From Agrobacterium albertimagni AOL15 (GTDB taxonomy: Bacteria; Pseudomonadota; Alphaproteobacteria; Rhizobiales; Rhizobiaceae): a stretch of DNA of 64,000 bases. The notes beneath the pieces were generated by a model. The model did not search any database and was not told where the DNA came from. It saw only the letters and a program-made list of their open reading frames with translations. The translations under genes and the position numbers were made by a program. Location: the NCBI RefSeq assembly GCF_000300855.1, contig NZ_ALJF01000010.1, forward strand, positions 1 to 64,000. Direction: 5' to 3'. Shown in pieces: positions 46,412-55,138 of the stretch; within the stretch, counting starts at the first letter, position 1, and each line of letters starts with the position of its first letter.

Positions 46412-47197
46412 TTACATCGCCGGGATCACGGTGATCGACTTGATCTGCGCAGGCGCGCCCGTGATGTCACCGGCCTTCGTCGCGGCCCCGGTCTCGAGGT
46501 TCACGGTGTAAAGCGCGCTGTCGGCAACCAGCCAGGCAGTGTTCATGCCGTCGGCACCCGCCTCGATATCGAAGGCATAGGTCGTCGGCATGCTCTCGAT
46601 ACCCAGCTTGCCGATTGCCTTCAGCGTTCCGTCGTTCGGCTTGGTCTGCTGGATCAATGCGCCGATCGTCGCGTCGATGTTGTACATAGCGGCCGTTTCC
46701 GGCTTTCCGACAGAATTCGTATAGGCGGCAGCGACGGTGTTCGGGGTTTCGCCCTTGTGCATGTCGCCTTCCTCGAAGACGAGGCTACCGTCCACGGTCA
46801 CTTCGCCCGTGTCGGGATGGACACGGTGGTTGGTGGTGCCGGTCATGTAGCGCAGCCGATCGGCCGCCGGATTGAAATTCACGACCACGGGCGCATCGCC
46901 GATCGTCAGCGGCTTGTCCATCTTGGCAAGTTCCGTGGCGGCGCCGGTTTCCGGATCGATGGTGACGATGACGTTATCCGCCGTCACGCCGACGATGGTC
47001 TGGTTGGCCGGGCGATAATCGATGCCGACGAGGCGATCGACACCGGTGACATCCATCGATTTGCTGATCTCGGGGTTCGCAGTGTCGAACATCACGAGCG
47101 TCTTGTCGCCTGCGAGACCGACGACCTGAGCGGCCTGGGCGCCAAAGGCCGTAAGGGCGGTGGCGGCTGCGAGGCTGAGGATACGGATGCTGGTCAT
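46412..47197 (-). CDS. Secreted DUF4394 (beta-propeller-like) protein
   Basis: Function unknown. The 261-residue protein has a clear signal peptide (about 1-22, ending FGAQAAQ). A repetitive beta-rich body follows, with FDTANPEISKSMDVTGVDR, TIDPETGAATELAKMD, HPDTGEVTVDGSLVFEEGD and VNLETGAATKAGDITG; the xxPxTGxAT motif recurs as in propeller blades. GGGAGAAG lies before ATG 47197. It is divergent from an ECF sigma gene and shares a promoter-like sequence with it, so it is probably a target of that sigma factor. Confidence 0.87.
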   Translation of the reverse strand: MTSIRILSLAAATALTAFGAQAAQVVGLAGDKTLVMFDTANPEISKSMDVTGVDRLVGIDYRPANQTIVGVTADNVIVTIDPETGAATELAKMDKPLTIGDAPVVVNFNPAADRLRYMTGTTNHRVHPDTGEVTVDGSLVFEEGDMHKGETPNTVAAAYTNSVGKPETAAMYNIDATIGALIQQTKPNDGTLKAIGKLGIESMPTTYAFDIEAGADGMNTAWLVADSALYTVNLETGAATKAGDITGAPAQIKSITVIPAM

Positions 47198-47246
47198 GGA
47201 AAACTTCTCCCGTTTGCATGGTGGCGACACCGGTCTGGTGCCTCCT

Positions 47247-47262
47247 GATCTCAAGACACGCG
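47247..47262 (-). promoter_or_regulatory. ECF-type -10 block of the DUF4394 promoter
   Basis: On the minus strand CTGCATCCA (47283-47275) is followed after 12 bases by CGCGTGTCT (47262-47254). The same two blocks occur facing the other way toward the sigma gene. Transcription would start near 47247, giving a leader of about 50 bases for the DUF4394 gene. Confidence 0.62.
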
Positions 47263-47274
47263 GCAGATGCCGAT

Positions 47275-47331
47275 TGGATGCAGGCGTCAGAAGTTTTTTC
47301 TTCTGCATCCAGAAACCGTCTTCGCGTGTCT
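47275..47331 (+). promoter_or_regulatory. ECF-type promoter of the sigma / anti-sigma operon, with shared inverted -35 blocks
   Basis: CTGCATCCA at 47303-47311 is followed after 11 bases by CGCGTGTCT at 47323-47331, pointing to the sigma gene. TGGATGCAG at 47275-47283 is the inverse copy that serves the DUF4394 side. The two -35 blocks thus form a 9-bp inverted repeat, with a T6 stretch at the centre. Confidence 0.62.
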
Positions 47332-47351
47332 CCGAAAAGAAGGAGAAAGTC

Positions 47352-48011
47352 ATGGACGTGGCGATGATGAGCGACAGTTCTTCAACGGGCGCATCTGGTG
47401 CAGGTTGCCAAATCAAGCGGGTGAGCTACTTTCCGCGCAGGTTCTTGGAAGGAAGCTGGATGGAGAATGAGCAAGATAAGCTCGGTGCGGCGCTGAAAGC
47501 CTGTGCTGCAGGGGATCGCAAAGGCCTGGCCTTGATCTACGAGAGCGAAGCGCCTCGCATGGTCACAGTGGCTGAGCGCATCCTGCGGCGCCACGATCTG
47601 GCGGAAGAGATCGTCCAGGAGGCCTTCCTGCAGATTTGGAACAAGGCCTGGCAGTACGACCCATCCCGCGGCTCGGCACGAGGCTGGATCTTCGCCATCG
47701 TTCGATCACGCTCGCTGAATGCTCTCCGGGATGGAGGTCGGGAAGATCTGACCGAGACGGACAGCCTTGAGCGACTGCAGGACGAGGGAGCTGACGCTCT
47801 CTATCACGATCTGTTCGATCAACTCGACACCGCAAGTCGCCTGCGCGCTTGTCTCGGACGGCTCGACGGACTGCGCCGCAAGACGGTCATGATGGCTTAT
47901 GTCTCGGGTTACAGCCACGGTGAGATCGCCGGTCGCTTGAAATTGCCGCTGGGAACCGCCAAGGCCTGGATCCGCCGATCGCTGGTCGCGCTGAGGGAGT
48001 GCATGGCATGA
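47352..48011 (+). CDS. ECF RNA polymerase sigma factor (SigK-like)
   Basis: It directs RNA polymerase to a small regulon and is held by the anti-sigma factor encoded next to it. The core has sigma region 2 (ERILRRHDLAEEIVQEAFLQ, SRGSARGWIFAIVRSRSLNA) and region 4 (VMMAYVSGYSHGEIAGRLKL, PLGTAKAWIRRSLVAL). I prefer ATG 47352 (219 residues) because AAGGAG lies 6 bases upstream and it is about 20 bases after the predicted -10; ATG 47460 with AAGGAAG (183 residues, the usual ECF length) is an alternative. The stop overlaps the anti-sigma start (ATGA). Confidence 0.88.
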   Translation: MDVAMMSDSSSTGASGAGCQIKRVSYFPRRFLEGSWMENEQDKLGAALKACAAGDRKGLALIYESEAPRMVTVAERILRRHDLAEEIVQEAFLQIWNKAWQYDPSRGSARGWIFAIVRSRSLNALRDGGREDLTETDSLERLQDEGADALYHDLFDQLDTASRLRACLGRLDGLRRKTVMMAYVSGYSHGEIAGRLKLPLGTAKAWIRRSLVALRECMA

Positions 48012-48712
48012 GCACATGGCACACACTCGCCGAACGCGCCGACGCCTATGTCCTCGGATTGATGGACGAGGATGAACATCGCGCTACCGAAACCGAGATG
48101 GAACGAGACGAAAGCCTTGCCCGTGCCGTCGCTGTTGCGCGTGACCGGTTTCTGGAGCTCGACCTCGTCGGGCCGACCGCAAGCGTCTCCCCCGATCTCT
48201 GGGCAAGGATAGAACGACAGCTCGGCCCGCAGGAGCGACCAAAGAGCTCTGTGGCACCAGCGGCGGTCAACGACAACAGCCTTTCCTGGTGGCGAGGCTT
48301 CGGTCTGTCGGCTGCAGCCGCCTCGCTCCTGCTTGTCGGTGCCTTGTCCTACGCCCTGCTCAGTCGGGCGGAGCCGCAGGTGATTGCCGTCCTGATGAAT
48401 GAGCAGGGTGAGCCGGTCGTGATGATCGAGGATTTCGGCAATGATACAGCCAGGGTCGTTCCGCTCACGGATGTGACTGTGGCCGAGGACCGGTCCCTGC
48501 AGCTCTGGACCTTGCCGTCCAGTGATACCGGACCCGTATCGCTCGGTGTGCTCGATGGCTGGCGGACAGCAACCGTCGCAGGGCCGGACCTTCCCGGCCC
48601 GCTCGAGGAGCAGCTTTACGAGATCACGGTGGAGCCTCTGGGCGGATCACCGACGGGCAAGCCGACAGGCCCGATCCTGGGCAAGGGCTTTGCGAAAGTG
48701 CCGCGCCCATGA
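48008..48712 (+). CDS. Anti-sigma factor, RskA-like membrane protein
   Basis: It likely sequesters the adjacent sigma factor at the membrane until signalled. The 234-residue protein has an N-terminal helical sigma-binding part (1-80, AERADAYVLGLMDEDEHRAT). One membrane helix follows at about 100-120 (GLSAAAASLLLVGALSYALL), and then an extracytoplasmic RskA domain with LQLWTLPSSDTGPVSLGVLD and LYEITVEPLGGSPTGKPTGP. No zinc HxxxCxxC motif is seen. ATG 48008 overlaps the sigma stop, so production is coupled one to one. Confidence 0.88.
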   Translation: MSTWHTLAERADAYVLGLMDEDEHRATETEMERDESLARAVAVARDRFLELDLVGPTASVSPDLWARIERQLGPQERPKSSVAPAAVNDNSLSWWRGFGLSAAAASLLLVGALSYALLSRAEPQVIAVLMNEQGEPVVMIEDFGNDTARVVPLTDVTVAEDRSLQLWTLPSSDTGPVSLGVLDGWRTATVAGPDLPGPLEEQLYEITVEPLGGSPTGKPTGPILGKGFAKVPRP

Positions 48713-48717
48713 GTGTG

Positions 48718-48746
48718 GCGTCGCGCCCGGTATGCGGGCGCGACGC
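48718..48746. terminator. Bidirectional hairpin between anti-sigma and chemoreceptor genes
   Basis: A 12-bp perfect stem GCGTCGCGCCCG/CGGGCGCGACGC (48718-48729 with 48735-48746), loop GTATG, fills the 43-base gap between two converging stop codons. T tracts are poor on both sides. Confidence 0.75.
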
Positions 48747-48755
48747 TTGTCAGGC

Positions 48756-50552
48756 TCAGAACTCCTGCCACTCGTCCTGCTTGAGTGCTGCATTTCCATG
48801 CGTCTGCGCCGGGCGTGCCGCTGCGCGCCGGGGTGCGGCCGCTGGGCTGGACGGCGTGTGAGCGCGCACAGCGCCATGGGATGCTGAGGTCGTACCCTGC
48901 TGGCCGGTATAGTGCCTGCCGAGGGTAAAGCGGGAGATGAACTGGCGAAGCCGCTGTGTCTCCGTTGCCAATGTGGCGCTTGCAGCGTTGGACTCTTCCA
49001 CCATGGCAGCGTTCTGCTGGGTGACCTGGTCCATCTGGTTGACCGCCGAGTTCACCTCGGAGAGGCCGGTTGCCTGCTCGCGTGCCGAGCTCGCAATGGC
49101 CTGCATGTGGTCGTTGACCGCCACGATATTGTCCTGGATCGTCTTCAACGCCTCACCGGTCTCGCTGACCAGTTTCACGCCGTTCTTCACCTCTTCCGAC
49201 GAGTTGCGGATGAGATCCTTGATCTCCTTTGCCGCCTGCGCCGAGCGTTGCGCGAGTTCACGCACTTCCTGTGCCACGACCGCAAAACCCTTACCGGCTT
49301 CTCCTGCGCGCGCCGCCTCGACGCCGGCATTCAGCGCCAGAAGATTGGTCTGGAAGGCGATCTCGTCGATCACCCCGATGATGTTTGAGATCTGGTTCGA
49401 CGACTGCTCGATGCGGGCCATTGCCCCCACGGCCTCGGCGACGATCTGGCCGGAACGCGTTGCGCTCGTATCCGCGGCCTGGGTGGCGTGACGGGCTTCC
49501 TCGGCGCGCTTCGAGGCGTTGTTGACGTTGACGGTGATCTGGTCGAGGGCCGCTGCCGTCTCCTCGAGCGAAGCTGCCTGCTGTTCGGTGCGCTTTGAAA
49601 GGTCCTCGGCGCTCGAGCTGATCTCGCGGCTGCCGCTGTCGATCTGGTCGGTGGATTGGGCCACGGCGCCGAGCGTGGTCGCAAGCTGCAGAACCGCGTC
49701 GTTGAGATTGGTTCTGAGTGCTTCGAAATCCTGAACGAAAGGTCTGTCGATCGTGAAGCTGACATCGCCCTTGGCCATGCGTCCGAGGGCATCGCCGATC
49801 GTGTCCACGGCATGCACGCGTTCGGTCACATCGGTGGCGAATTTCACCACCTTGGTCACACGACCGCGATCGTCCATGATCGGATTATAGGAGGCGTTGA
49901 TGACGACCTTCTTGCCGCCCTTGCCGTAGCGAGTGAACTCGGCGGCCTGGAACTTGCCGGCGCGCAGGCTTTTCCAGAATTCGGCATAGTCGGGTGACCG
50001 CACATATTCGGGGTCGACCAGCAGGCTATGGTTCTTGCCCTTGATATCGTCCATTCGGTAACCGAGAGAGTCGAGGAAATTCTGGTTCGCAGTGACGATC
50101 TCGCCTTCTGGCGTGAACTCGATGATCCCCTGCACACGGCTGATGGCTTCCATCTGGTTCTGGAAGTCGAGGTTCTGCAACCGTTCCTTGGCATTGGCCC
50201 ATTCGACGACGAAGCCGGTGGTCTTGGCGCCGTTCTTCAAGGGCGTGACGATCAGGTCGAAAGCCCGGTGGCCGACCCAGATGGTTGCCTTGTGCTGATT
50301 TTGCAGGCTCGACAGCATGTTACGCTGATGGCTGGGGTTCTTGTGAAAGATATCGATATTGCTGCCGATCAGCTTGTCAAAATCGAAGCGCGGCAATTCT
50401 TTCTTCAGGTCACTTTCCGCTTCCTTCAACATCGCCTTCGTCGCGGTGTTCATGTAGCGGATGTTGAGCTTTTCGTCCGCGATCATGATGTTCGCGGTAA
50501 TGACTTCAAGCGATTCAAGCTGTGCGCGGTTGTTTGTAGACAGTCCAAACAT
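48756..50552 (-). CDS. Soluble PAS-domain methyl-accepting chemotaxis protein
   Basis: A cytoplasmic chemoreceptor. The 598-residue protein has no membrane helix. It has two PAS domains (about 14-115 and 125-245), a HAMP-like linker ([18 protein letters not shown]), and the signalling hairpin ([20 protein letters not shown]). A Pro/Ala/Thr-rich tail ends in EWQEF, matching the xWxxF pentapeptide that tethers CheR/CheB. ATG 50552 opens at [15 protein letters not shown] with AAGGACC upstream. Soluble PAS receptors in rhizobia sense internal redox or metabolic state; the ligand here is unknown. Confidence 0.93.
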   Translation of the reverse strand: MFGLSTNNRAQLESLEVITANIMIADEKLNIRYMNTATKAMLKEAESDLKKELPRFDFDKLIGSNIDIFHKNPSHQRNMLSSLQNQHKATIWVGHRAFDLIVTPLKNGAKTTGFVVEWANAKERLQNLDFQNQMEAISRVQGIIEFTPEGEIVTANQNFLDSLGYRMDDIKGKNHSLLVDPEYVRSPDYAEFWKSLRAGKFQAAEFTRYGKGGKKVVINASYNPIMDDRGRVTKVVKFATDVTERVHAVDTIGDALGRMAKGDVSFTIDRPFVQDFEALRTNLNDAVLQLATTLGAVAQSTDQIDSGSREISSSAEDLSKRTEQQAASLEETAAALDQITVNVNNASKRAEEARHATQAADTSATRSGQIVAEAVGAMARIEQSSNQISNIIGVIDEIAFQTNLLALNAGVEAARAGEAGKGFAVVAQEVRELAQRSAQAAKEIKDLIRNSSEEVKNGVKLVSETGEALKTIQDNIVAVNDHMQAIASSAREQATGLSEVNSAVNQMDQVTQQNAAMVEESNAASATLATETQRLRQFISRFTLGRHYTGQQGTTSASHGAVRAHTPSSPAAAPRRAAARPAQTHGNAALKQDEWQEF

Positions 50553-50778
50553 AGTGCCTTGGTCCTTTGGCCAATTTCCTTCTTCAGAAACCGGACCGCG
50601 CATCCAAAAGGTAGACAAAGGGCGAAGGTGCTGCCGCAGAATCGTCGAGTTTGTATAACTTGTTGTTATCGCGTTTGTTTCCGTACCAAGATATACAAAA
50701 TTAGTAGTGTCGAATTTGTTAAAATGACCAGTGGCGTTGACGCTACCGAACGAGAACTGTCAATCTGAATAGACAAAA

Positions 50779-50798
50779 GGCCGCGATTGCTCGCGGCC
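50779..50798 (-). terminator. Terminator of the zwf-pgl-edd operon
   Basis: An 8-bp stem GGCCGCGA/TCGCGGCC with a 4-base loop is followed on the minus strand by TTTTGTCT. It lies 30 bases after the edd stop. Confidence 0.9.
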
Positions 50799-50827
50799 CT
50801 TGAGCTTAACTCTAAGAATTGAGGCGC

Positions 50828-52645
50828 TTAGAACAGGACGCTTGCGCCCTGGTCGGCAGGTCCGGCAATCCGGCGGAAGCTGGCAAACAGCTCACGGCCC
50901 ATGCCGAACTCATTGTCGTCGAGATTGGTGGTGGCAAGCGGTCGGGCGTCGAAGTCAGCCGCATCGACCAGAACTTCGAGCGTGCCGGCAATGGCATCCA
51001 GCCGCACCATGTCGCCGTCCTTGATCCTGGCGATCGCACCGCCGTCGACGGCTTCCGGCGTCAGATGGATCGCTGCCGGGATCTTGCCCGACGCGCCGGA
51101 CATGCGGCCGTCGGTCACAAGTGCGACCTTGAAGCCGCGATCCTGCAACACGCCAAGCGGTGGCGTCAGGCGGTGCAGTTCCGGCATGCCGTTCGCCTTC
51201 GGTCCTTGGAAGCGGACAACCGCGACGAAGTCGCGCTCCAGCTTGCCGGCCTTGAAGGCATCCTGCAGTTCCTGCTGATCGTTGAAGACGATTGCGGGAG
51301 CCTCGATAACGTGACGCTCCGGCTTGACCGCCGAGATCTTGATGACGGCTTTGCCGATATTGCCGGTCAGCATTTTCAGGCCGCCATTGGCCTGGAAGGG
51401 CTTGTCGATCGTCGTCAGCACCTTCGGATCGGCACTCACGTCCGCGGCCGGCTCGCGGTGGACGGTGCCGTCGTCGGCGAGCTTCGGGTCGATCGTATAG
51501 GCAGCCAGACCCTGACCATAGACGGTGCGGACATCGTCATGCACGTAGCCGGCCTTAAGCAGTTGCTTGATCAGGAAGCCCATGCCACCGGCGGCATGGA
51601 AATGGTTCACGTCGGCAAGCCCGTTCGGATAGACGCGCGCGAGCAGCGGCACGATGTCCGAGAGCTCCGAGATGTCCTGCCAGGTGAGCTGGATGCCGCC
51701 TGCGCGCGCCATGGCGATCAGGTGGATCGTGTGATTGGTCGAGCCGCCCGTGGCATGCAGGCCGACGACGCCGTTGACGATCGAGCGTTCGTCGATCATC
51801 TCGCCGGCCGGTGTGAACTCGTTGCCGAGAGCCGTGATGGCGAGCGCCCGCTTGGTCGCTTCCTTGGTCAACGCATCGCGCAGCGGCGTGCCGGGATTGA
51901 TGAAGGAAGCGCCGGGCAGATGGAAACCCATGATCTCCATCAGCATCTGGTTGGAATTGGCCGTACCGTAGAAGGTGCAGGTGCCAGGGCCGTGATAGGA
52001 CTTGGACTCGGCTTCGAGCAGCTCGGCGCGTCCCACCTTGCCCTCGGCATAGAGCTGGCGGATGCGCGACTTCTCGTCGTTTGGCAGGCCTGTGGTCATC
52101 GGTCCGGCCGGGATGAACACCGAGGGGAGGTGGCCGAAGGTGAGTGCCGCGATCATCAGGCCTGGCACGATCTTGTCGCAGACGCCGAGATAGACGGCTG
52201 CATCGAACATGTTGTGAGAGAGGCCGATGGCCGCCGACATGGCGATCGCATCGCGGGAGAACAGCGAGAGTTCCATGCCCGGCTGTCCTTGGGTGACGCC
52301 GTCGCACATCGCTGGAACGCCACCCGCCACCTGTGCCACGCCACCGACTTCAGAGGCGGCCTGGCGGATCAGGGCCGGATAGGTCTCGAAGGGCTGGTGG
52401 GCCGAGAGCATGTCGTTATAGGCGGTGATGATGCCGAGGTTCGGCACCACGTCGCCGGCCAGCGCTTCCTTGTCCCTGGGCGAACAGACCGCGAAGCCAT
52501 GGGCGAGGTTGCCACAGGACAGTGTCGAGCGATGCACGCCCTTGGAGATCGCCCGGCGCGTGCGGTCGAGATAGGCTTCGCGGGTCGGCTTGGAACGCTC
52601 GACGATCCGCTTGGTGATGGCTTCGATACGGCTGTCTGCAGTCAT
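50828..52645 (-). CDS. edd: 6-Phosphogluconate dehydratase Edd
   Basis: Edd turns 6-phosphogluconate into 2-keto-3-deoxy-6-phosphogluconate in the Entner-Doudoroff pathway. The 605-residue protein belongs to the IlvD/Edd family with a 4Fe-4S cluster. Cysteine motifs include [27 protein letters not shown] and [14 protein letters not shown]. The C-terminal domain carries [26 protein letters not shown] lies upstream of the ATG. It is the last gene of zwf-pgl-edd. The aldolase gene eda is not in the window. Confidence 0.96.
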   Translation of the reverse strand: MTADSRIEAITKRIVERSKPTREAYLDRTRRAISKGVHRSTLSCGNLAHGFAVCSPRDKEALAGDVVPNLGIITAYNDMLSAHQPFETYPALIRQAASEVGGVAQVAGGVPAMCDGVTQGQPGMELSLFSRDAIAMSAAIGLSHNMFDAAVYLGVCDKIVPGLMIAALTFGHLPSVFIPAGPMTTGLPNDEKSRIRQLYAEGKVGRAELLEAESKSYHGPGTCTFYGTANSNQMLMEIMGFHLPGASFINPGTPLRDALTKEATKRALAITALGNEFTPAGEMIDERSIVNGVVGLHATGGSTNHTIHLIAMARAGGIQLTWQDISELSDIVPLLARVYPNGLADVNHFHAAGGMGFLIKQLLKAGYVHDDVRTVYGQGLAAYTIDPKLADDGTVHREPAADVSADPKVLTTIDKPFQANGGLKMLTGNIGKAVIKISAVKPERHVIEAPAIVFNDQQELQDAFKAGKLERDFVAVVRFQGPKANGMPELHRLTPPLGVLQDRGFKVALVTDGRMSGASGKIPAAIHLTPEAVDGGAIARIKDGDMVRLDAIAGTLEVLVDAADFDARPLATTNLDDNEFGMGRELFASFRRIAGPADQGASVLF

Positions 52646-52771
52646 CGGATATGGCTCCTCATCTGGCGCGGGCGCTTAAGGGCGCACATCGCGCAAAGGC
52701 CTCGTCGGCCGGGAAACTCGTCATATGCGCATCAACCTGCCGAACACTGCCGGCAGGCAAGGGCTCTGCCC

Positions 52772-53470
52772 TCAGGGCGCCCAATAGATGTCGGGCGTCG
52801 TCCGGGCCCGTTCAAGAACGGCCCTGATCGGCATGTCTTTTTCGTCCATGCCGGCCAATGCCTTGTCCAGTACGGCTTTCTTTTCAGCCCCTTCGATATG
52901 CACGACCAGAAGGACGGCATCGTGAAGCGCGGAAAAGGAGAGCGTCAAGCGGGCTTCGCCAGCACCCGGCGCTTCCATGGTCATGACGCGGCGCGGCTGT
53001 GAAAGATCGAGCGCTGCATCCAGATGATCGCCGCCCGGAAAGAAGGAGGCTGTGTGCCCGTCCGTCCCCATGCCGAGGATCGCGACGTCGAAGGGCTCGG
53101 TCATGCCGGGCACGATGCCCGATGCCGTCTTCGCCGCTTCCTCGATGGTCTCTTCCGGGCGATAGAGCGGCACGAACTCGGCTGCTGCCGCTTCGTTCTT
53201 CAAAAGATGCGTCTTGACCAGCAGATGGTTCGAGCGCGGATTGTCTTCGTCCACGAACCGCTCGTCGACCAGCGTGATCTTGACCTTCGGCCAATCGAGA
53301 GTCCGCGTCGACAGCGCTTCGAAGAAGGCCTTGGGCGTCGAGCCACCGGAAACGGCAAGCGTTGCCGCACCCTTGTTCGCGATCGCACCGGAGAGCGCAG
53401 AGGCCACGGCATCGGCAAGCCCGGCCGCAAGAGCCGCGCCTGTCTCGAATGTCTTCATGTGATGTGCCAT
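52772..53470 (-). CDS. pgl: 6-Phosphogluconolactonase Pgl
   Basis: Pgl hydrolyses 6-phosphogluconolactone made by Zwf. The 232-residue protein belongs to the DevB/NagB-like family: LAVSGGSTPKAFFEALS near residue 40, VDERFVDEDNPRSNHLL near 70, and ILGMGTDGHTASFFPG near 130 with the catalytic region. The length is typical. It starts 11 bases after the zwf stop; ATG 53470 or ATG 53458 may be used, since the purine-rich site is close to the first. edd follows after a 126-base gap. Confidence 0.94.
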   Translation of the reverse strand: MAHHMKTFETGAALAAGLADAVASALSGAIANKGAATLAVSGGSTPKAFFEALSTRTLDWPKVKITLVDERFVDEDNPRSNHLLVKTHLLKNEAAAAEFVPLYRPEETIEEAAKTASGIVPGMTEPFDVAILGMGTDGHTASFFPGGDHLDAALDLSQPRRVMTMEAPGAGEARLTLSFSALHDAVLLVVHIEGAEKKAVLDKALAGMDEKDMPIRAVLERARTTPDIYWAP

Positions 53471-53481
53471 CCGCCCCGGCC

Positions 53482-54954
53482 TCAGTCGATTTCGTGCCAG
53501 GTGCGGCCGTCACGCTCGATCAGCGCAATGGCCTGACTCGGACCCCAGGTTCCGGACGTATAGCCCTGCGCCTTCTGGCCGATCTCTTCCCAGGATTTGA
53601 GGATCGGATCGCACCAATTCCATGCTGCTTCGACTTCGTCGCGGCGCATGAACAGCGTCTGGTTCGAACGGATGACGTCCATCAACAGGCGCTCATAGGC
53701 ATCCGGATTGCGCACGTCGAAGGCCTGGGCAAAGCTCATGTCGAGCGACACATGGCGCAGGCGCATGCCGCCCGGGCCCGGATCCTTGATCATCAGCCAC
53801 TGCTTGACGCCTTCGTCCGGCTGCAGGCGGATGACGAGCTTGTTGGCCTCGATGCGGCCGGCCGCGTCGCCGAAGATCGAATGTGGGATCGGCTTGAAGG
53901 TGATGACGATTTCCGACATGCGGGTTGCCAGGCGCTTGCCGGTTCTGAGGTAGAAGGGCACGCCTGCCCAGCGCCAGTTGTTGATCTCGGCCTTGATCGC
54001 GACGAAGGTCTCCGTGTCCGACGTCGCCCCGAGTTCTTCCTGGTATCCGTTGACGGCGCCACCGGCGGAAGCGCCAGCGCGATACTGGCCGCGCACGGTC
54101 AGCTTCTCGACATTGTTAGGCGTGATCGGCTTCAGCGAGCGCAGCACCTTGAGCTTTTCGTCGCGCACAGCTTCCGCGTCGAGCGAGGAGGGAGCTTCCA
54201 TGGCGACCAGGCAGAGAAGCTGCAGGATATGGTTCTGCACCATGTCACGCAGTGCGCCGGCCTTGTCGTAATAGGTGACGCGACCTTCGAGGCCGACGGA
54301 TTCGGCAACCGTGATCTGCACATGGTCGATATGGGCAGAATTCCACAGTGGCTCGTAAAGCGCGTTGGCAAAGCGCAGCGCCATCAGGTTCTGCACCGTC
54401 TCCTTGCCGAGATAGTGGTCGATACGGAAGATCTGATCTTCCTTGAACACCTTGCCGATCGTGTCGTTGAGGATCTGCGCCGAGGCGAGATCGCGGCCGA
54501 TCGGCTTTTCAACGACGATGCGGGTCGACTTGGTGATCAGCTTGTGGTCGCGGATCTTGTCGGCGATATCGCCGAAGATCGATGGGGACACGGCGAGATA
54601 GAAGGCCCGAACGATATCCTTGCCCTGGTCGAGCAGCTTCTTCAGATCTTCCCAGCCCTGGTCCGACTTGGCATCGACTGAGACGTAATGGACGCGGTCG
54701 AGAAACTTCGCGACTTCGCTCTCTTCCAGCTCCTCGGCCTTCAGGTGCTCATGAAGCGCGTCGAGCGTGAACTTGCGATATTCCTCATGCGTCATCGCCG
54801 TGCGCGAGGCACCGATGATACGGGTCGGCTCCGTCAACTGACCCGCGAGCTGGCGGTGGAACAGAGCCGGCAGAAGCTTGCGCTCGGCCAAGTCGCCGGT
54901 GCCGCCGAAGACGACGTAGTCAAAGGGTTCAACGGGGATGATCTGGCTGCTCAT
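53482..54954 (-). CDS. zwf: Glucose-6-phosphate dehydrogenase Zwf
   Basis: Zwf oxidises glucose-6-phosphate to the lactone with NADP, feeding the Entner-Doudoroff and pentose phosphate routes. The 490-residue protein has the nucleotide motif GGTGDLA (17-23), VEKPIGRD near 150, and the active-site RIDHYLGKE (177-185). I prefer ATG 54954 (MSSQIIPVEPFDYVVF) over ATG 54960 because GAGAG is then about 7 bases upstream. It leads the leftward zwf-pgl-edd operon; its promoter must lie in the 184-base gap before the next gene. Confidence 0.96.
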   Translation of the reverse strand: MSSQIIPVEPFDYVVFGGTGDLAERKLLPALFHRQLAGQLTEPTRIIGASRTAMTHEEYRKFTLDALHEHLKAEELEESEVAKFLDRVHYVSVDAKSDQGWEDLKKLLDQGKDIVRAFYLAVSPSIFGDIADKIRDHKLITKSTRIVVEKPIGRDLASAQILNDTIGKVFKEDQIFRIDHYLGKETVQNLMALRFANALYEPLWNSAHIDHVQITVAESVGLEGRVTYYDKAGALRDMVQNHILQLLCLVAMEAPSSLDAEAVRDEKLKVLRSLKPITPNNVEKLTVRGQYRAGASAGGAVNGYQEELGATSDTETFVAIKAEINNWRWAGVPFYLRTGKRLATRMSEIVITFKPIPHSIFGDAAGRIEANKLVIRLQPDEGVKQWLMIKDPGPGGMRLRHVSLDMSFAQAFDVRNPDAYERLLMDVIRSNQTLFMRRDEVEAAWNWCDPILKSWEEIGQKAQGYTSGTWGPSQAIALIERDGRTWHEID

Positions 54955-55138
54955 GCGCATCTCTCGTTCGGCAAATTCGTTGGACAGGTTCTAATCTAAT
55001 CGATTTAAAAAAGCCACCCCGGCCCGGCGGAAATTGTCTTTGCATGCCGCCAGCAGGATGAACAAAGCGTGTTCTGCGACAATCAAACTCACCAGTCGGC
55101 ACCCAGTATGAATGGCACCGGCAAGTTGCACCTAGGTG

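Noticed and set aside
47160-47351. Extended N-terminus of the sigma factor from 47160
   Set aside because: It would overlap the DUF4394 start and both promoters; ATG 47352 has a far better ribosome binding site.
50819-53002. 727-codon open frame antisense to edd and pgl
   Set aside because: It spans the zwf-pgl-edd gene junction on the other strand and shows no protein motif.
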